Part shown: positions 52,673 to 61,812 of the stretch, piece by piece
Position numbering within the stretch: the stretch's first letter is position 1
Layout of the letters: every line of letters begins with the position of its first letter
Assembly: GCF_003326795.1 (NCBI RefSeq)
Contig: NZ_JPWI01000007.1
Location: 1 to 64,000 of the forward strand
Reading direction: 5' to 3'
Length of the DNA stretch: 64,000 nucleotides
From: Thalassospira profundimaris
GTDB lineage: Bacteria; Pseudomonadota; Alphaproteobacteria; Rhodospirillales; Thalassospiraceae
Notes under the pieces: generated by a model
The model's input: the letters and a program-made list of their open reading frames with translations, nothing else
Told to the model about the DNA's origin: nothing
Databases searched by the model: none
Program-made: the position numbers and the translations under genes

Positions 52673-53914
52673 TCAGAACAGGAAGCGGACACGCAGCGTC
52701 CCCTCGATAGCCGCGAGTTCCTTGCGAACGCCGGCTCCCGGTTTGATTTCCTCGTCGACTTCGACGACGACATAACCAACACCACCTTCAGAACGCAGAT
52801 ACTGACCGCTGATATTGATGCCGCGCGATGCGAAGACATCGTTGATTTTCAACAGCACGCCCGGAACGTTGCGGTGAATATGCAGGAAACGGGTGTGCGA
52901 GCGATCCTTGACCGGAAGCGAAACTTCCGGGAAGTTGACCGCACCGAGAGTTGATCCGTTATCGGAATAGGTGATCAGCTTGTCAGCAACCTCGATCCCG
53001 ATATTTTCCTGTGCTTCCTGGGTGGAACCACCGATATGCGGGGTCAGGATGACATTATCCATACCACGCAGCGGGCTTACGAATTCTTCGTCCTTGCCTG
53101 CCGGTTCAACCGGGAATACGTCAAGGGCAGCGCCGGCCAGATGGCCGCTTTCCAGGGCCGCGGCCAGATCATCAATGACGATGACATTGCCACGTGCAGC
53201 ATTGATCAGATGCGCACCCTTTTTCATTTTCGCGATTTCGGCTGCGGTGATCATGTTTTTGGTCTGCTCGTTGGCCGGAACATGCAGCGACACCACATCG
53301 GATTTCGCAAGCAGTTCATCCATTGATGCACAGGCCGTCGCATTGCCCATCGCAAGCTTGTTGATCACGTCAAAGTAAATGACGTTCATGCCAAGCGATT
53401 CCGCCAGAACCGACAGCTGCGAGCCGATATGACCATAACCGATAATACCAAGGGTCTTTCCGCGGGCTTCGTATGAACCCTTGGCATTTTTAAGCCATCC
53501 GCCCTTGTGGGCTGCGGCACTACGCTGCGGAACACCGCGAAGCAGCATGATGATCTGACCAAGAACCAGTTCAGCAACCGAACGGGTATTCGAATATGGT
53601 GCGTTAAATACCGGAATGCCACGCATGGCCGCGGCCGTCAGGTCAACCTGATTGGTACCGATGCAGAAACAGCCAATCGAGGTCAGCTTGGAAGCAGCTT
53701 CAATAACTTCTTCGGTCAGTTTGGTGCGGGAACGGATGCCCAGGAAATGCGCATCGGAGACAACGGACTTGAGTTCGTCCGCGTCGAGCGCAGCTGGGTA
53801 GTGGTCGACATTAGAGTAGCCGGCCTCTTTGAACATCTTTACAGCGTTTTCATGGATTCCTTCGAGCAGGACGATCTTGATCTTGTCCTTCTCCAACGAA
53901 AGTTTGCTGTTCAC
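52673..53914 (-). CDS. serA: D-3-phosphoglycerate dehydrogenase SerA
   Basis: Catalyses the first step of serine synthesis. The 413-residue product is of the E. coli-like type with a single C-terminal ACT domain. It has SIGCFCIGTNQVDL, the NAD motif GIIGYGHIGSQLSVLAESLGM, NAARGNVIV with the substrate arginine, FPVEPAGKDEEF and LTPHIGGSTQEAQENIG with the catalytic histidine. The ACT domain is RSHTRFLHIHRNVPGVL onward. I chose the GTG at 53914, with AAGGATGG upstream. An ATG at 53983 would add 23 residues. Serine made here is the substrate of CysE at the head of the isc operon. Confidence 0.95.
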   Translation of the reverse strand: MNSKLSLEKDKIKIVLLEGIHENAVKMFKEAGYSNVDHYPAALDADELKSVVSDAHFLGIRSRTKLTEEVIEAASKLTSIGCFCIGTNQVDLTAAAMRGIPVFNAPYSNTRSVAELVLGQIIMLLRGVPQRSAAAHKGGWLKNAKGSYEARGKTLGIIGYGHIGSQLSVLAESLGMNVIYFDVINKLAMGNATACASMDELLAKSDVVSLHVPANEQTKNMITAAEIAKMKKGAHLINAARGNVIVIDDLAAALESGHLAGAALDVFPVEPAGKDEEFVSPLRGMDNVILTPHIGGSTQEAQENIGIEVADKLITYSDNGSTLGAVNFPEVSLPVKDRSHTRFLHIHRNVPGVLLKINDVFASRGINISGQYLRSEGGVGYVVVEVDEEIKPGAGVRKELAAIEGTLRVRFLF

Positions 53915-54156
53915 GGCGCACCATCCTTTTCTTCGCGAGGGCGACACGGGATCATCCCCGAGCCGTTTGTCAGGCCGTTCCATAACGGCCCGTGGACCAA
54001 TGAAATAGGGCCTTGAAGCGCGTCCGTCAAAGGCTTTCCCTTGCGTAAATATGCATTGCCCCTATCTTCTGAACGCATATACCGGCTAATGCGTACAAAA
54101 ACAAAGGCCCGCCAGGGGGTCACTGCCAGATCGTTGCCTGTTCAGGGGATAAAATC

Positions 54157-55317
54157 TTGTCTGCCGAAATCAAGACCGTCACCGATATCCACGCAATCGG
54201 CCAAGCCCAATGGGACAAATGCGCAGGCACAGACAATCCCTTTGTCAGCTTCGCATTCCTTTCGGCAATGGAAGACAGCGCATCGACGACCGCCCAGACT
54301 GGCTGGCAACCGTTTCATCTGGTTTTGAATGATGAGGCCGGTCAGGCGGTTGGCATTGTGCCGCTTTATGTCAAAGCCCATTCCTATGGCGAATATGTTT
54401 TCGACTGGAGCTGGGCAGAGGCATATGAGCGCACCGGGGGGCGTTACTATCCCAAACTGCAATCATCCGTGCCCTTTTCCCCGGTGCCCGGCCCGCGCCT
54501 TCTGGTCGCAGACGATCACCCGGATCCTGATCGTGTGCGTCGTATCCTGATTGATGGCCTGGCGATGCTGCCCGAAAAACTCGGCATGGCGACGTTACAT
54601 GTGACCTTTTGCAGCAGTGACGAGAGCCGGTTGATGGAGGATGCGGGTTTCCTGCGTCGAACCGGCATCCAGTATCACTGGCATAATCGCGGCTATCAAA
54701 GTTTTGATGACTTCCTCGGGGCCTTGAATTCGCGTAAACGCAAGAACCTGCGCAAGGAACGCAAGCAGGTTCTTGACGCCGGTTACCGGTTTGAAGCATT
54801 GCGCGGGGATGACCTTAAACCCCGTCACTGGGACCGATTTTATCAGTTCTATCGCGATACATCCGACCGAAAATGGGGACAGGCCTATCTGAAGCGTGAG
54901 TTCTTTGAACTTATCCATGAACGGATCGGCGATAAAACCGTTCTGGTCGCTGCATTTCGCGATGAGGACATGGTTGCGGGTGCCTTGAATCTGATCGGAT
55001 CAAACACGCTTTATGGGCGCAACTGGGGGACGATTGATCGCACCCCGCTTCTGCATTTCGAGACCTGCTATTATCAGGCGATTGATATTGCGATTGCCCA
55101 TGGCCTTGCAACGGTCGAGGCCGGGGCACAGGGCGAACACAAGATCCAGCGCGGCTATGAACCGGTGATCACACATTCAGCCCACCTGATTGCTGATGAA
55201 GGCCTGCGACGTGCCGTTGCCCAGTTTCTCAAGCAGGAACTGAGCCATATCACGCAAGACCGCGACTATATCCTTGCCGAACACAGCCCCTACCGCAATG
55301 CAGAGCCAAACAAGTAG
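54157..55317 (+). CDS. GNAT/FemAB-like protein (DUF482, COG3146 type)
   Basis: A 386-residue protein of the DUF482/COG3146 group, which combines two GNAT-like halves like FemAB. Markers are PFVSFAFLSAMEDS near the start, YGEYVFDWSWAEAYERTGGRYYPKL, the basic SRKRKNLRKERKQV helix, and EAGAQGEHKIQRGYEPVIT at the end. Members are annotated as possible aminoacyl or acyl transferases for peptidoglycan or lipids, but no reaction is proven. The start is TTG at 54157, with AGGGGAT 6 bases upstream. It is divergent from serA. Confidence 0.85.
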   Translation: MSAEIKTVTDIHAIGQAQWDKCAGTDNPFVSFAFLSAMEDSASTTAQTGWQPFHLVLNDEAGQAVGIVPLYVKAHSYGEYVFDWSWAEAYERTGGRYYPKLQSSVPFSPVPGPRLLVADDHPDPDRVRRILIDGLAMLPEKLGMATLHVTFCSSDESRLMEDAGFLRRTGIQYHWHNRGYQSFDDFLGALNSRKRKNLRKERKQVLDAGYRFEALRGDDLKPRHWDRFYQFYRDTSDRKWGQAYLKREFFELIHERIGDKTVLVAAFRDEDMVAGALNLIGSNTLYGRNWGTIDRTPLLHFETCYYQAIDIAIAHGLATVEAGAQGEHKIQRGYEPVITHSAHLIADEGLRRAVAQFLKQELSHITQDRDYILAEHSPYRNAEPNK

Positions 55318-55335
55318 GCAGGCCGTTCAGATATG

Positions 55336-55371
55336 AAAAAGGCGCAAGGTTTATACCTTGCGCCTTTTTTC
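55336..55371. terminator. Terminator between the DUF482 gene and the MCP gene
   Basis: AAAAAGGCGCAAGG pairs with CCTTGCGCCTTTTT around a 6-base loop. T-runs flank both strands. Confidence 0.9.
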
Positions 55372-55387
55372 TGGATGTTTTCAGCAA

Positions 55388-57070
55388 TCAGACGGCACGG
55401 ACGTCATCAAGGAAGCCATTCACATGGCTGCGCAACTCGTCATTGGCCGCGGCAAGCTTGCCAACACTGTCAAGCTGGCCATTGGAAAGATCACCGCTTT
55501 CAGTTGTCGCATCGGCAACATTTTTGACCGCATTTGAAATGGCGACATTACCGTTTGCCGCCCCTTCTACACTGCGCGAGATTTCCTCGGTTGCTGCGCC
55601 CTGTTCTTCGACCGCACTTGCGACCACCGACATCAATTCATCGATTTTTTGAATTGTTTCGGCAAAGCCGCGAACTGCTTCGGACGCAGCACCGGTTTCG
55701 CTTTGCATTTCGGCGATCTTGGCCGTGATCTGTTCGGTCGCCTTGACCGTCTGGGAGGCAAGATTTTTAACCTCGCCAGCCACAACGGCAAAGCCTTTGC
55801 CCGCTTCGCCGGCACGGGCAGACTCAATGGTTGCGTTTAGCGCCAGAAGATTGGTCTGATCGGCAATGTCACTGATCAGGTTGACAACCTCGCCAACACT
55901 TTGTGCCGCATCATTAAGCTTCTCGACCCGTTCATTGGTCCGTTCGGTTTCACCAACAGCAAGCTGGGTGATTTCGGTAACCCGTGCGATCTGCGACGAG
56001 ATTTCCGAGATCGATGCCGAAAGCTGTGCCGTGGCCGAGGCCACCGTTTCGATATTACTTGATGATTCCTGTGCCTGTTCGGCCACGGACTGGGCATCCT
56101 GATTGGCGCGAACCGCATGCGATGTCAGGGTTTCCGAAGCAGAACGGACCTCATCAAGGGCGGCATTTACCGAGGTCAGAACATCCTGGATTTTTTCATC
56201 AAATCCCTTGGTCAGGACTCCCATGCGTTTACTGCGCGCGACCTGGCGTTCGGCCTCGACTTTTTCCTGCTCGGCCATACGGGCACGTTCACGGGCATTT
56301 TCCTTGAAAACCTCAAGCGACTTGGCCATCGCACCGACTTCGTCGTTGCGCTTCATGTCAAGGGTTTCAATATCCAGATTACCTGAGGCAAGGCTTCCCA
56401 TCGCTTCGGTCATCTTGCGGATTGGCGTTGCGATCATTCGTGACAAAGTGCCCCCGAACAGGGCCGCCATCGCAATCAGCAAAACCACTCCAACCCCGAG
56501 CGTTACCTGGAAAATCCGCATGGCCTGATCGACCCTGCTTTCGACATCTAGGACCATTTGGTCAATCACTTGCGCCAGCTGGCTTGCAAGAGCACTCACC
56601 TGATCAGAGAGTTCGCGGGGCTCACCTGATGCTTCAATCGCACGCGCATGGTTGACCGTCAGATAATGGCGCATCAGCTTTGCCTGCTGACCGGCGATTT
56701 CTTCCCAACGATCAATTGCCCCGTCCATTGCTTCAATCAGACCGGCGACTTCGCTGTTGATTGAAGCATAGGTTTTAATAACGTCCGTGCGGGTGTCGAT
56801 TTCCTCAAGCGACTTTTCATAGCTCACAAGACCGGCACGATCACCGGTTGTCAGGAAATAGATCAGTTCCTGACGTGCCATGAGATATGCGCGATCAAGG
56901 TCTCGATAATCCCGTTCAAAGGTTGACAGGTAGTCACGTTGCTCGTTTGCGGATTTGACCTGCATCGTCGCAAACATGCCAGCCGCTGCAACCATAAGGA
57001 TCACAGCGATCATGATCGCAAAGCAGGTCGTCAGCTTGGCAGGAATGGAAAGGTTCTTAAAGAAGTTCAT
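55388..57070 (-). CDS. Methyl-accepting chemotaxis protein
   Basis: A chemoreceptor of 560 residues. Two membrane helices (about 13-36 and 190-212) flank a helical periplasmic sensor of roughly 150 residues, probably a four-helix bundle or CHASE3-like type. A HAMP domain (TPIRKMTEAMGSLASGNLDIE) and a signalling domain with the hairpin tip IADQTNLLALNATIESARAGEAGKGFAVVAGEVKNLA follow. No C-terminal CheR-binding pentapeptide is seen. GGGAGAAACG precedes the ATG at 57070. It follows, 12 bases after its stop, a secreted protein that may present its ligand. Confidence 0.93.
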   Translation of the reverse strand: MNFFKNLSIPAKLTTCFAIMIAVILMVAAAGMFATMQVKSANEQRDYLSTFERDYRDLDRAYLMARQELIYFLTTGDRAGLVSYEKSLEEIDTRTDVIKTYASINSEVAGLIEAMDGAIDRWEEIAGQQAKLMRHYLTVNHARAIEASGEPRELSDQVSALASQLAQVIDQMVLDVESRVDQAMRIFQVTLGVGVVLLIAMAALFGGTLSRMIATPIRKMTEAMGSLASGNLDIETLDMKRNDEVGAMAKSLEVFKENARERARMAEQEKVEAERQVARSKRMGVLTKGFDEKIQDVLTSVNAALDEVRSASETLTSHAVRANQDAQSVAEQAQESSSNIETVASATAQLSASISEISSQIARVTEITQLAVGETERTNERVEKLNDAAQSVGEVVNLISDIADQTNLLALNATIESARAGEAGKGFAVVAGEVKNLASQTVKATEQITAKIAEMQSETGAASEAVRGFAETIQKIDELMSVVASAVEEQGAATEEISRSVEGAANGNVAISNAVKNVADATTESGDLSNGQLDSVGKLAAANDELRSHVNGFLDDVRAV

Positions 57071-57081
57071 GACGTTTCTCC

Positions 57082-57699
57082 CTACTGGCCACCACGACGC
57101 GCAAGTTCATTCAAATTGACCTCAATGGTCACGGCGCCGATGGGCTGCCGGTTCTCATCGCTCATGGTCATGTTCAGTTGCGATCGCCAGGTATCTGACT
57201 CTTCGTTATATTCGGCTTCATCAATGAAAACCGCGCTGGGACCGTTGGGATAAGTATTCTGGAACTTGCCTTCATCTCCTTGCCAGAAGTCCGACGTAAT
57301 CGAGCTTTGCCCGACATTGAGTCCCTTTGAATCCATGACAAAAATCTCGGCATACAGCCCGCCTGAACGGGCCTGCACCTGTGTCAGATAACTCGATAAC
57401 GGGTTGGTCAGGATCGCGGCAACAAGAGGCTGATCATCCGCTTCGCGCTCAGCCCGCCATTGCGCATCTGCTGCATCAATCTGATCCTGTGTCATATCTG
57501 TTCTCAGACGGTTCTGGGAATTGATCGACAAAGAAACAACAGGATTTGCAAGCCATTCCCGAATATCTTTGATCATCTTGTCGGTTATAAGGACATTCGG
57601 ATCACCAGGTAGCTCTGCCTTGGCCATTGCTGCATGCGGTGCCGCAAACAAAGCCGCCGCGAAAAAGCCCGTCAAAACCTTACTTTTGCAGGACATCAT
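57082..57699 (-). CDS. Secreted Cache/PDC-like protein next to the chemoreceptor
   Basis: A 205-residue exported protein with a signal peptide (SKVLTGFFAAALFAAPHAAMA). The mature part looks like a single PAS/Cache-like sensor: a long helix (AAILTNPLSSYLTQVQARS), then the strand AEIFVMDSKGLNVGQSS, and later FQNTYPNGPSAVFIDEAEYN and IGAVTIEVNLNELAR. Such domains are usually part of receptors, and here one is free in the periplasm. I chose the first of two ATGs at 57699, with GGGAGAGAG upstream. It ends 12 bases before the chemoreceptor start, so they form an operon and probably a sensor pair. The function is inferred from context. Confidence 0.6.
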   Translation of the reverse strand: MMSCKSKVLTGFFAAALFAAPHAAMAKAELPGDPNVLITDKMIKDIREWLANPVVSLSINSQNRLRTDMTQDQIDAADAQWRAEREADDQPLVAAILTNPLSSYLTQVQARSGGLYAEIFVMDSKGLNVGQSSITSDFWQGDEGKFQNTYPNGPSAVFIDEAEYNEESDTWRSQLNMTMSDENRQPIGAVTIEVNLNELARRGGQ

Positions 57700-57906
57700 C
57701 GGTCTCTCTCCCGAATTTTGTTTTTCTTGCGTCAAGGGGAACTAACTTAAAGTATAGGTTTTTATACCAAAGTAATAATTCCCATACAACTAATTTTAGA
57801 AACAGACCCTTGACCGCAGCGCACAAGGGCAGCTCCACACAAGTTCATATGTGGATTGCGCGCGCAGCAACAAGACCGCAACTGGAATGATTTGAAATCC
57901 GGGAAA

Positions 57907-58014
57907 GAAAAAAGCGGCGGTAAAACCGCCGCTGAGTTTGGTTGGGACACGAGCAAACTGCAGAAGATTACGTTGTTCCAGGCGCAAAGCGCCCCTGCAA
58001 AGAACAACTGTCCA
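57907..58014 (-). ncRNA. Predicted sigma-54-dependent small RNA, about 108 nt
   Basis: The minus strand from about 58014 to 57907 is bounded by a -24/-12 promoter and an intrinsic terminator. It has no credible reading frame. It can fold into a hairpin with GTTGTTC pairing to GAACAAC around an inner GGCGC/GCGCC stem (about 57,971-58,007), then a single-stranded stretch (about 57,934-57,970) that could pair with targets, then the GC-rich terminator. The length and layout match Hfq-dependent regulators such as Qrr. The sequence itself does not resemble a family I know. Expression and the exact ends are predictions. Confidence 0.6.
57908..57933 (-). terminator. Terminator of the predicted small RNA
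   Basis: AGCGGCGGT (57913-57921) and ACCGCCGCT (57925-57933) form a 9-bp stem with a 3-base loop. The minus strand continues with a run of six T. No coding gene ends nearby upstream of it on this strand. Confidence 0.8.
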
Positions 58015-58020
58015 CAATCC

Positions 58021-58041
58021 TATAAGCAGGAAGCGTGCCAA
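58021..58041 (-). promoter_or_regulatory. Sigma-54 (-24/-12) promoter
   Basis: The minus strand reads TTGGCACG, then CTTC, then CTGCTT. The GG (58039-58038) and the GC (58027-58026) are separated by exactly 10 bases, and 12 of the core positions fit the consensus TTGGCACG-N4-TTGCW with one change. The predicted start is near 58014. Confidence 0.7.
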
Positions 58042-58125
58042 CTTTTTAAATCCATGAAAAACCATATTTTCTTAGGGGATTTAGCCAATCCAAAACCTGA
58101 ACGAATAGACAGCTTTAAATGATCT

Positions 58126-58189
58126 TTGCATTTCAAAACGCAAAAATTGCAAAACGCAAAGATCCTTTGTTGCATTTTGCAAATTGCAA
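58126..58189. promoter_or_regulatory. Tandem TTGCA-N3-TGCAA dyads (enhancer-type sites)
   Basis: Two overlapping perfect dyads, TTGCATTTTGCAA (58170-58182) and TTGCAAATTGCAA (58177-58189), and one with a single mismatch, TTGCAAAACGCAA (58147-58159), lie 105-150 bases upstream of the -24 element. A TTGCA half-site is at 58126-58130. This is where sigma-54 activators bind. The two perfect dyads equal the Vibrio LuxO consensus TTGCA-W3-TGCAA as I remember it. Confidence 0.65.
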
Positions 58190-58225
58190 TTCTGTCAGAA
58201 GACCAAGGCCTGCGCAAAAACCGGT

Positions 58226-58765
58226 TTACTGGCGGCGCTTTTTCTTGCGCGCCCCGAAATTCAGCAAGGCGGGAGCCTTCTCAATGATCTCTTCCAGGAT
58301 GGATTTTGCCGTATCAAGATCCTCGCGCGCTGTCTCGTCAAGCTGACTGATATAGCGCGGGTCAGAGATCATGCGCTCGGCTTCGTACAGGGTTCGAAGT
58401 TCGCTCTGGAACATTTCGCGCGCACCAAGCGGCAGATGTTCCTTGGCACTCATGACAAAGAAGAACTTAAGACTGGTTTTGATGACAAGACGCAACATAA
58501 GAACCTGAAGCTTGTGAAACTGTCCTTCCAGCTCTTCCTTTTTCGGATGTTTTTCAAGCCTCTTGAGGCGCTCGGAAATCACAAGTGACAGAGCCTTGAA
58601 ATTATCAACCTCCTCGCGGAATGGCCGATATCCGGTCACGTCCATTTTGTCCGTGGTCTTATCCATATTATCAGCCAGCGCAACCAGCTTGCGCGCACGT
58701 AATTCAAGCCGGGACAGAAACTCCTCGACCTCTGTTCGATATTGTCGTTGTGCTGCTTGGCTCAT
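58226..58765 (-). CDS. Hypothetical helical protein
   Basis: A 179-residue, highly charged protein that is almost entirely helical, with heptad-like stretches (EEFLSRLELRARKLVALADNM, and SQLDETAREDLDTAKSILEEI), and a basic end ARKKKRRQ. No membrane segment or signal is seen, so it is cytoplasmic, and a coiled coil is likely. I recognise no family. Its start at 58765 follows the clpA terminator. Its 3' end lies next to the upstream elements of the small RNA promoter. Confidence 0.65.
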   Translation of the reverse strand: MSQAAQRQYRTEVEEFLSRLELRARKLVALADNMDKTTDKMDVTGYRPFREEVDNFKALSLVISERLKRLEKHPKKEELEGQFHKLQVLMLRLVIKTSLKFFFVMSAKEHLPLGAREMFQSELRTLYEAERMISDPRYISQLDETAREDLDTAKSILEEIIEKAPALLNFGARKKKRRQ

Positions 58766-58793
58766 TTTGCTCTGGCGTTCTTATTCTAAAATC

Positions 58794-58820
58794 GTGCCCG
58801 GGGAACAACTCCCCGGGCAC
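58794..58820 (-). terminator. clpA terminator
   Basis: GTGCCCGGGGA (58794-58804) pairs with TCCCCGGGCAC (58810-58820). The minus strand continues GATTTTAG. Confidence 0.7.
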
Positions 58821-58867
58821 AATCTAACCGCCAATGATTAACAACACCCCAAGTCCGGGGCAAGACA

Positions 58868-61189
58868 TCAACCTTCGACCATCTCGGGGCTCTTTTTGGC
58901 CTGCTTCTTGTCACCATCCTCTTCGGGATAGCGGAAGACAACAACGTCATCCTCGATATCCACAAGAACCGCACCACCCTTGGAAAGCTTCCCAAACAGA
59001 AGTTCTTCGGCAAGCGGCTTCTTGACATATTCCTGAATAACACGACCAAGCGGACGCGCCCCGAAGGCCGCATCGTAGCCACGCTCGGCAAGCCATGCAC
59101 GGGCCGCCTCGGTCAATTCAATTGACACATTCCGGTCAGCAAGCTGCACCTCAAGCTGCAAGATGAACTTGTCGACCACCATCTTGACCACTTCCGGCTG
59201 CAGGTTGGCAAACGGAATAACAGCATCCAGACGGTTGCGGAACTCCGGCGAGAAAGTGCGTTTGATCGCCTCCTCGTCTTCTCCGATACGCATTTCGCGC
59301 TTGAACCCGATTGGCGGCTTGGCCATGTCAGATGCACCGGCATTGGTCGTCATTACCAGCACAACATTTCGGAAATCAACCGTCTTGCCGTTATTGTCGG
59401 TCAGCTTGCCGTGATCCATGACCTGCAGCAGAATATTGAACAGGTCCGGATGGGCCTTTTCAATTTCATCAAGCAGAACCACCGCATGCGGATGCTGATC
59501 AACGGCATCGGTCAGAAGACCACCCTGGTCAAACCCGACATAGCCCGGAGGGGCACCGATCAGGCGTGAAACGCTGTGGCGTTCCATATATTCCGACATA
59601 TCGAACCGGATGAACTCGATACCCATAACGGTTGCCAGCTGTTTGGTGACCTCGGTTTTACCAACCCCGGTCGGACCAGAGAACAGATAGCTACCAATCG
59701 GCTTTTCAGGTTCGCGCAGACCGGCACGGGCGAGTTTGATCGCACTTGCGACCGACTCAATGGCCTTGTCCTGACCAAACACAACGGTTTTAAGGTCACG
59801 CTCAAGATTTGCCAGCGCCTTGCGATCATCGGTCGAAACCGATTTTGGGGGTATACGGGCAATTTTCGCGACGATTTCCTCGACATCGCGCTTGCCCACC
59901 GTGCGTTTGCGCTTGCTTGGTGCCATCAACATGCGCGATGCCCCGACCTCGTCGATCACGTCAATCGCACTGTCAGGACGTTTGCGGTCATTGATGTAGC
60001 GCGATGCAAGCTCGACCGCCGAACGAATAGCTTCGTTGGTGTATTTGACCTTGTGATGGTCCTCGTAATAGGGCTTCAGCCCCTTGAGGATTTTCACGGT
60101 ATCTTCTTCGGACGGTTCCTCGACATCGATTTTCTGGAAGCGACGCACAAGGGCGCGGTCCTTTTCAAAGTGGCCACGGAATTCCTTGTAGGTCGTCGAC
60201 CCGATGCACCGCAACGAACCACTTGCCAGCGCCGGTTTCAACAGGTTGGAGGCATCCATTGCCCCGCCTGACGTTGCCCCGGCACCGATAACAGTGTGGA
60301 TTTCATCAATGAACAGAACAGCACCTTCATACTCTTCAAGTTCCTTGACCACCGCCTTGAGACGTTCTTCAAAGTCACCGCGATAGCGGGTTCCGGCCAG
60401 AAGTGCCCCCATATCAAGCGCAAAGATCGTTGCATCGGCCAGAACTTCAGGCACATCACCGTCATTGATCCGACGTGCAAGACCCTCGGCGATGGCGGTT
60501 TTACCAACCCCGGGATCCCCAACATACAACGGATTGTTTTTGGTACGACGGCACAGAACCTGGATCGTGCGCTCAATTTCACTTTGACGCCCGATCAACG
60601 GATCAATCTTGCCTTTTTGCGCTTTGACATTGAGATTCACACAATAGGCCTTAAGCGCCTCGCCCTCGGCCGGGCCGCTATCATCCCCTTCTGGCGGAAT
60701 ACCGGCAACCGGTTCTTCGTCTGCCCCCCGCGGGATGCGACGTTCATTAAGCTCGGACGCCTTGGCAATACCATGCGAAATGTAGTTGACCGCATCAAGA
60801 CGGGTCATGTCCTGAAGTTGCAGATAATAGACAGCATGCGATTCCCGCTCAGAGAACAGGGCAACCAGCACATTCGCACCGGTAACTTCTTCGCGGCCGG
60901 ACGATTGCACATGGATTGCGGCACGCTGGATAACGCGCTGGAACCCGGCAGTTGGTTTGGGATCAATCAAGCGTGCGCTGATCAGGCCGGACAGCTCACT
61001 ATCTGCAAATTCCAGCAAATCCGATCGCAACCGATCAATATCGACCCGGCATGCCTTAAGCACAGCAAGCGCGTCCTGATCTTCGGTCAGGGACAACAGA
61101 AGATGTTCAAGAGTGGCATATTCGTGCCGACGCTCCGACGCATATGCGAGCGCACGGTGCAGGCTTTCCTCAAGATTGCGCGATAGCAT
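58868..61189 (-). CDS. clpA: ATP-dependent Clp protease ATP-binding subunit ClpA
   Basis: An unfoldase that feeds proteins to ClpP. The 773-residue product has the N-domain that docks ClpS, then two AAA+ modules with Walker A motifs [13 protein letters not shown] and [14 protein letters not shown], Walker [15 protein letters not shown] and [15 protein letters not shown], and arginine-finger regions. An IGF-type loop (PPIGFKREM) in the second module is the ClpP docking candidate. AGGAGTGAC precedes the ATG at 61189. It starts 3 bases after the clpS stop, so the two are co-translated, and clpS directs N-degron substrates to it. Confidence 0.97.
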   Translation of the reverse strand: MLSRNLEESLHRALAYASERRHEYATLEHLLLSLTEDQDALAVLKACRVDIDRLRSDLLEFADSELSGLISARLIDPKPTAGFQRVIQRAAIHVQSSGREEVTGANVLVALFSERESHAVYYLQLQDMTRLDAVNYISHGIAKASELNERRIPRGADEEPVAGIPPEGDDSGPAEGEALKAYCVNLNVKAQKGKIDPLIGRQSEIERTIQVLCRRTKNNPLYVGDPGVGKTAIAEGLARRINDGDVPEVLADATIFALDMGALLAGTRYRGDFEERLKAVVKELEEYEGAVLFIDEIHTVIGAGATSGGAMDASNLLKPALASGSLRCIGSTTYKEFRGHFEKDRALVRRFQKIDVEEPSEEDTVKILKGLKPYYEDHHKVKYTNEAIRSAVELASRYINDRKRPDSAIDVIDEVGASRMLMAPSKRKRTVGKRDVEEIVAKIARIPPKSVSTDDRKALANLERDLKTVVFGQDKAIESVASAIKLARAGLREPEKPIGSYLFSGPTGVGKTEVTKQLATVMGIEFIRFDMSEYMERHSVSRLIGAPPGYVGFDQGGLLTDAVDQHPHAVVLLDEIEKAHPDLFNILLQVMDHGKLTDNNGKTVDFRNVVLVMTTNAGASDMAKPPIGFKREMRIGEDEEAIKRTFSPEFRNRLDAVIPFANLQPEVVKMVVDKFILQLEVQLADRNVSIELTEAARAWLAERGYDAAFGARPLGRVIQEYVKKPLAEELLFGKLSKGGAVLVDIEDDVVVFRYPEEDGDKKQAKKSPEMVEG

Positions 61190-61192
61190 ATG

Positions 61193-61519
61193 TCACTCCT
61201 TCTCTAAGGTACACTGCAGCGGATGCTGATTCTGGCGGGCCAGGTCCATGACCTGGTTAACCTTGGTTTCCGCAATTTCGTAAGTGAACACACCACATAC
61301 TCCAACGCCCTTGCGGTGAACCTGAAGCATGATTTCGGTGGCTTCTTCGCGACCCTTTTCAAAAAACCGTTCCAATACGTGAACAACAAACTCCATCGGA
61401 GTGTAGTCGTCATTCAGTAACAGCACCTTGTACATGGACGGCTTTTTCGTCTTGGGCCGTGTTTTTGTTACGATCCCCGTGTTCGGCAGATCAGTGCCGT
61501 CATTATCCTGTTCAGTCAT
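61193..61519 (-). CDS. clpS: Clp adaptor ClpS
   Basis: Delivers proteins with Phe, Leu, Tyr or Trp N-termini to ClpA. The 108-residue product has the family core [24 protein letters not shown], the [23 protein letters not shown] segment and the short tail after a flexible N-terminal extension that is needed for ClpA regulation. The residues DDYTPMEFV and the pocket methionine fit N-degron binding. It lies directly upstream of clpA. Together with aat in this window it completes the leucyl-end pathway. Confidence 0.96.
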   Translation of the reverse strand: MTEQDNDGTDLPNTGIVTKTRPKTKKPSMYKVLLLNDDYTPMEFVVHVLERFFEKGREEATEIMLQVHRKGVGVCGVFTYEIAETKVNQVMDLARQNQHPLQCTLEKE

Positions 61520-61740
61520 TGTTTACTTACCGGAACCCTTATTTCCTGCATGAACTTCATGATAGGTCATTGTCAGGCTCTTTCAAAGGCCGCAGCTTAA
61601 AATCGTGTCACTAATTTATCGTCTATCTTCAATTCATTTAGGCTGCGATTGAGCCGCTGCAAGATCAATCCGTAAACTTCGTGCGAACCCGCGTGATCGC
61701 GGCACTCGAAACCCGAACAAACCGGCCATCGCGCCAAAAG

Positions 61741-61771
61741 AAAACGGGCACAACCAATGTCATGCCCGTTT
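61741..61771 (-). terminator. Phasin gene terminator
   Basis: AAACGGGCA pairs with TGCCCGTTT around a loop of about 12 bases. The minus strand continues with TTCTTTT. Confidence 0.75.
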
Positions 61772-61812
61772 CCATATTCAAAGCAAGGTCCGAAAAACCG
61801 GTTGATCTGCCG

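Larger units (their letters stand above)
57700..58225. other. Intergenic region carrying the predicted small RNA
   Basis: A 526-base region without a convincing gene. The stretch 57,700-57,900 shows nothing clear beyond promoter-like A+T-rich sequence for the secreted protein. The middle holds the small RNA and its terminator. The right part holds a sigma-54 promoter and its upstream dyads. Confidence 0.6.

Noticed and set aside
57762..58065. Small open frames over the predicted small RNA
   Set aside because: They start and end at random relative to promoter and terminator, lack ribosome binding sites and cross the hairpins of the RNA.
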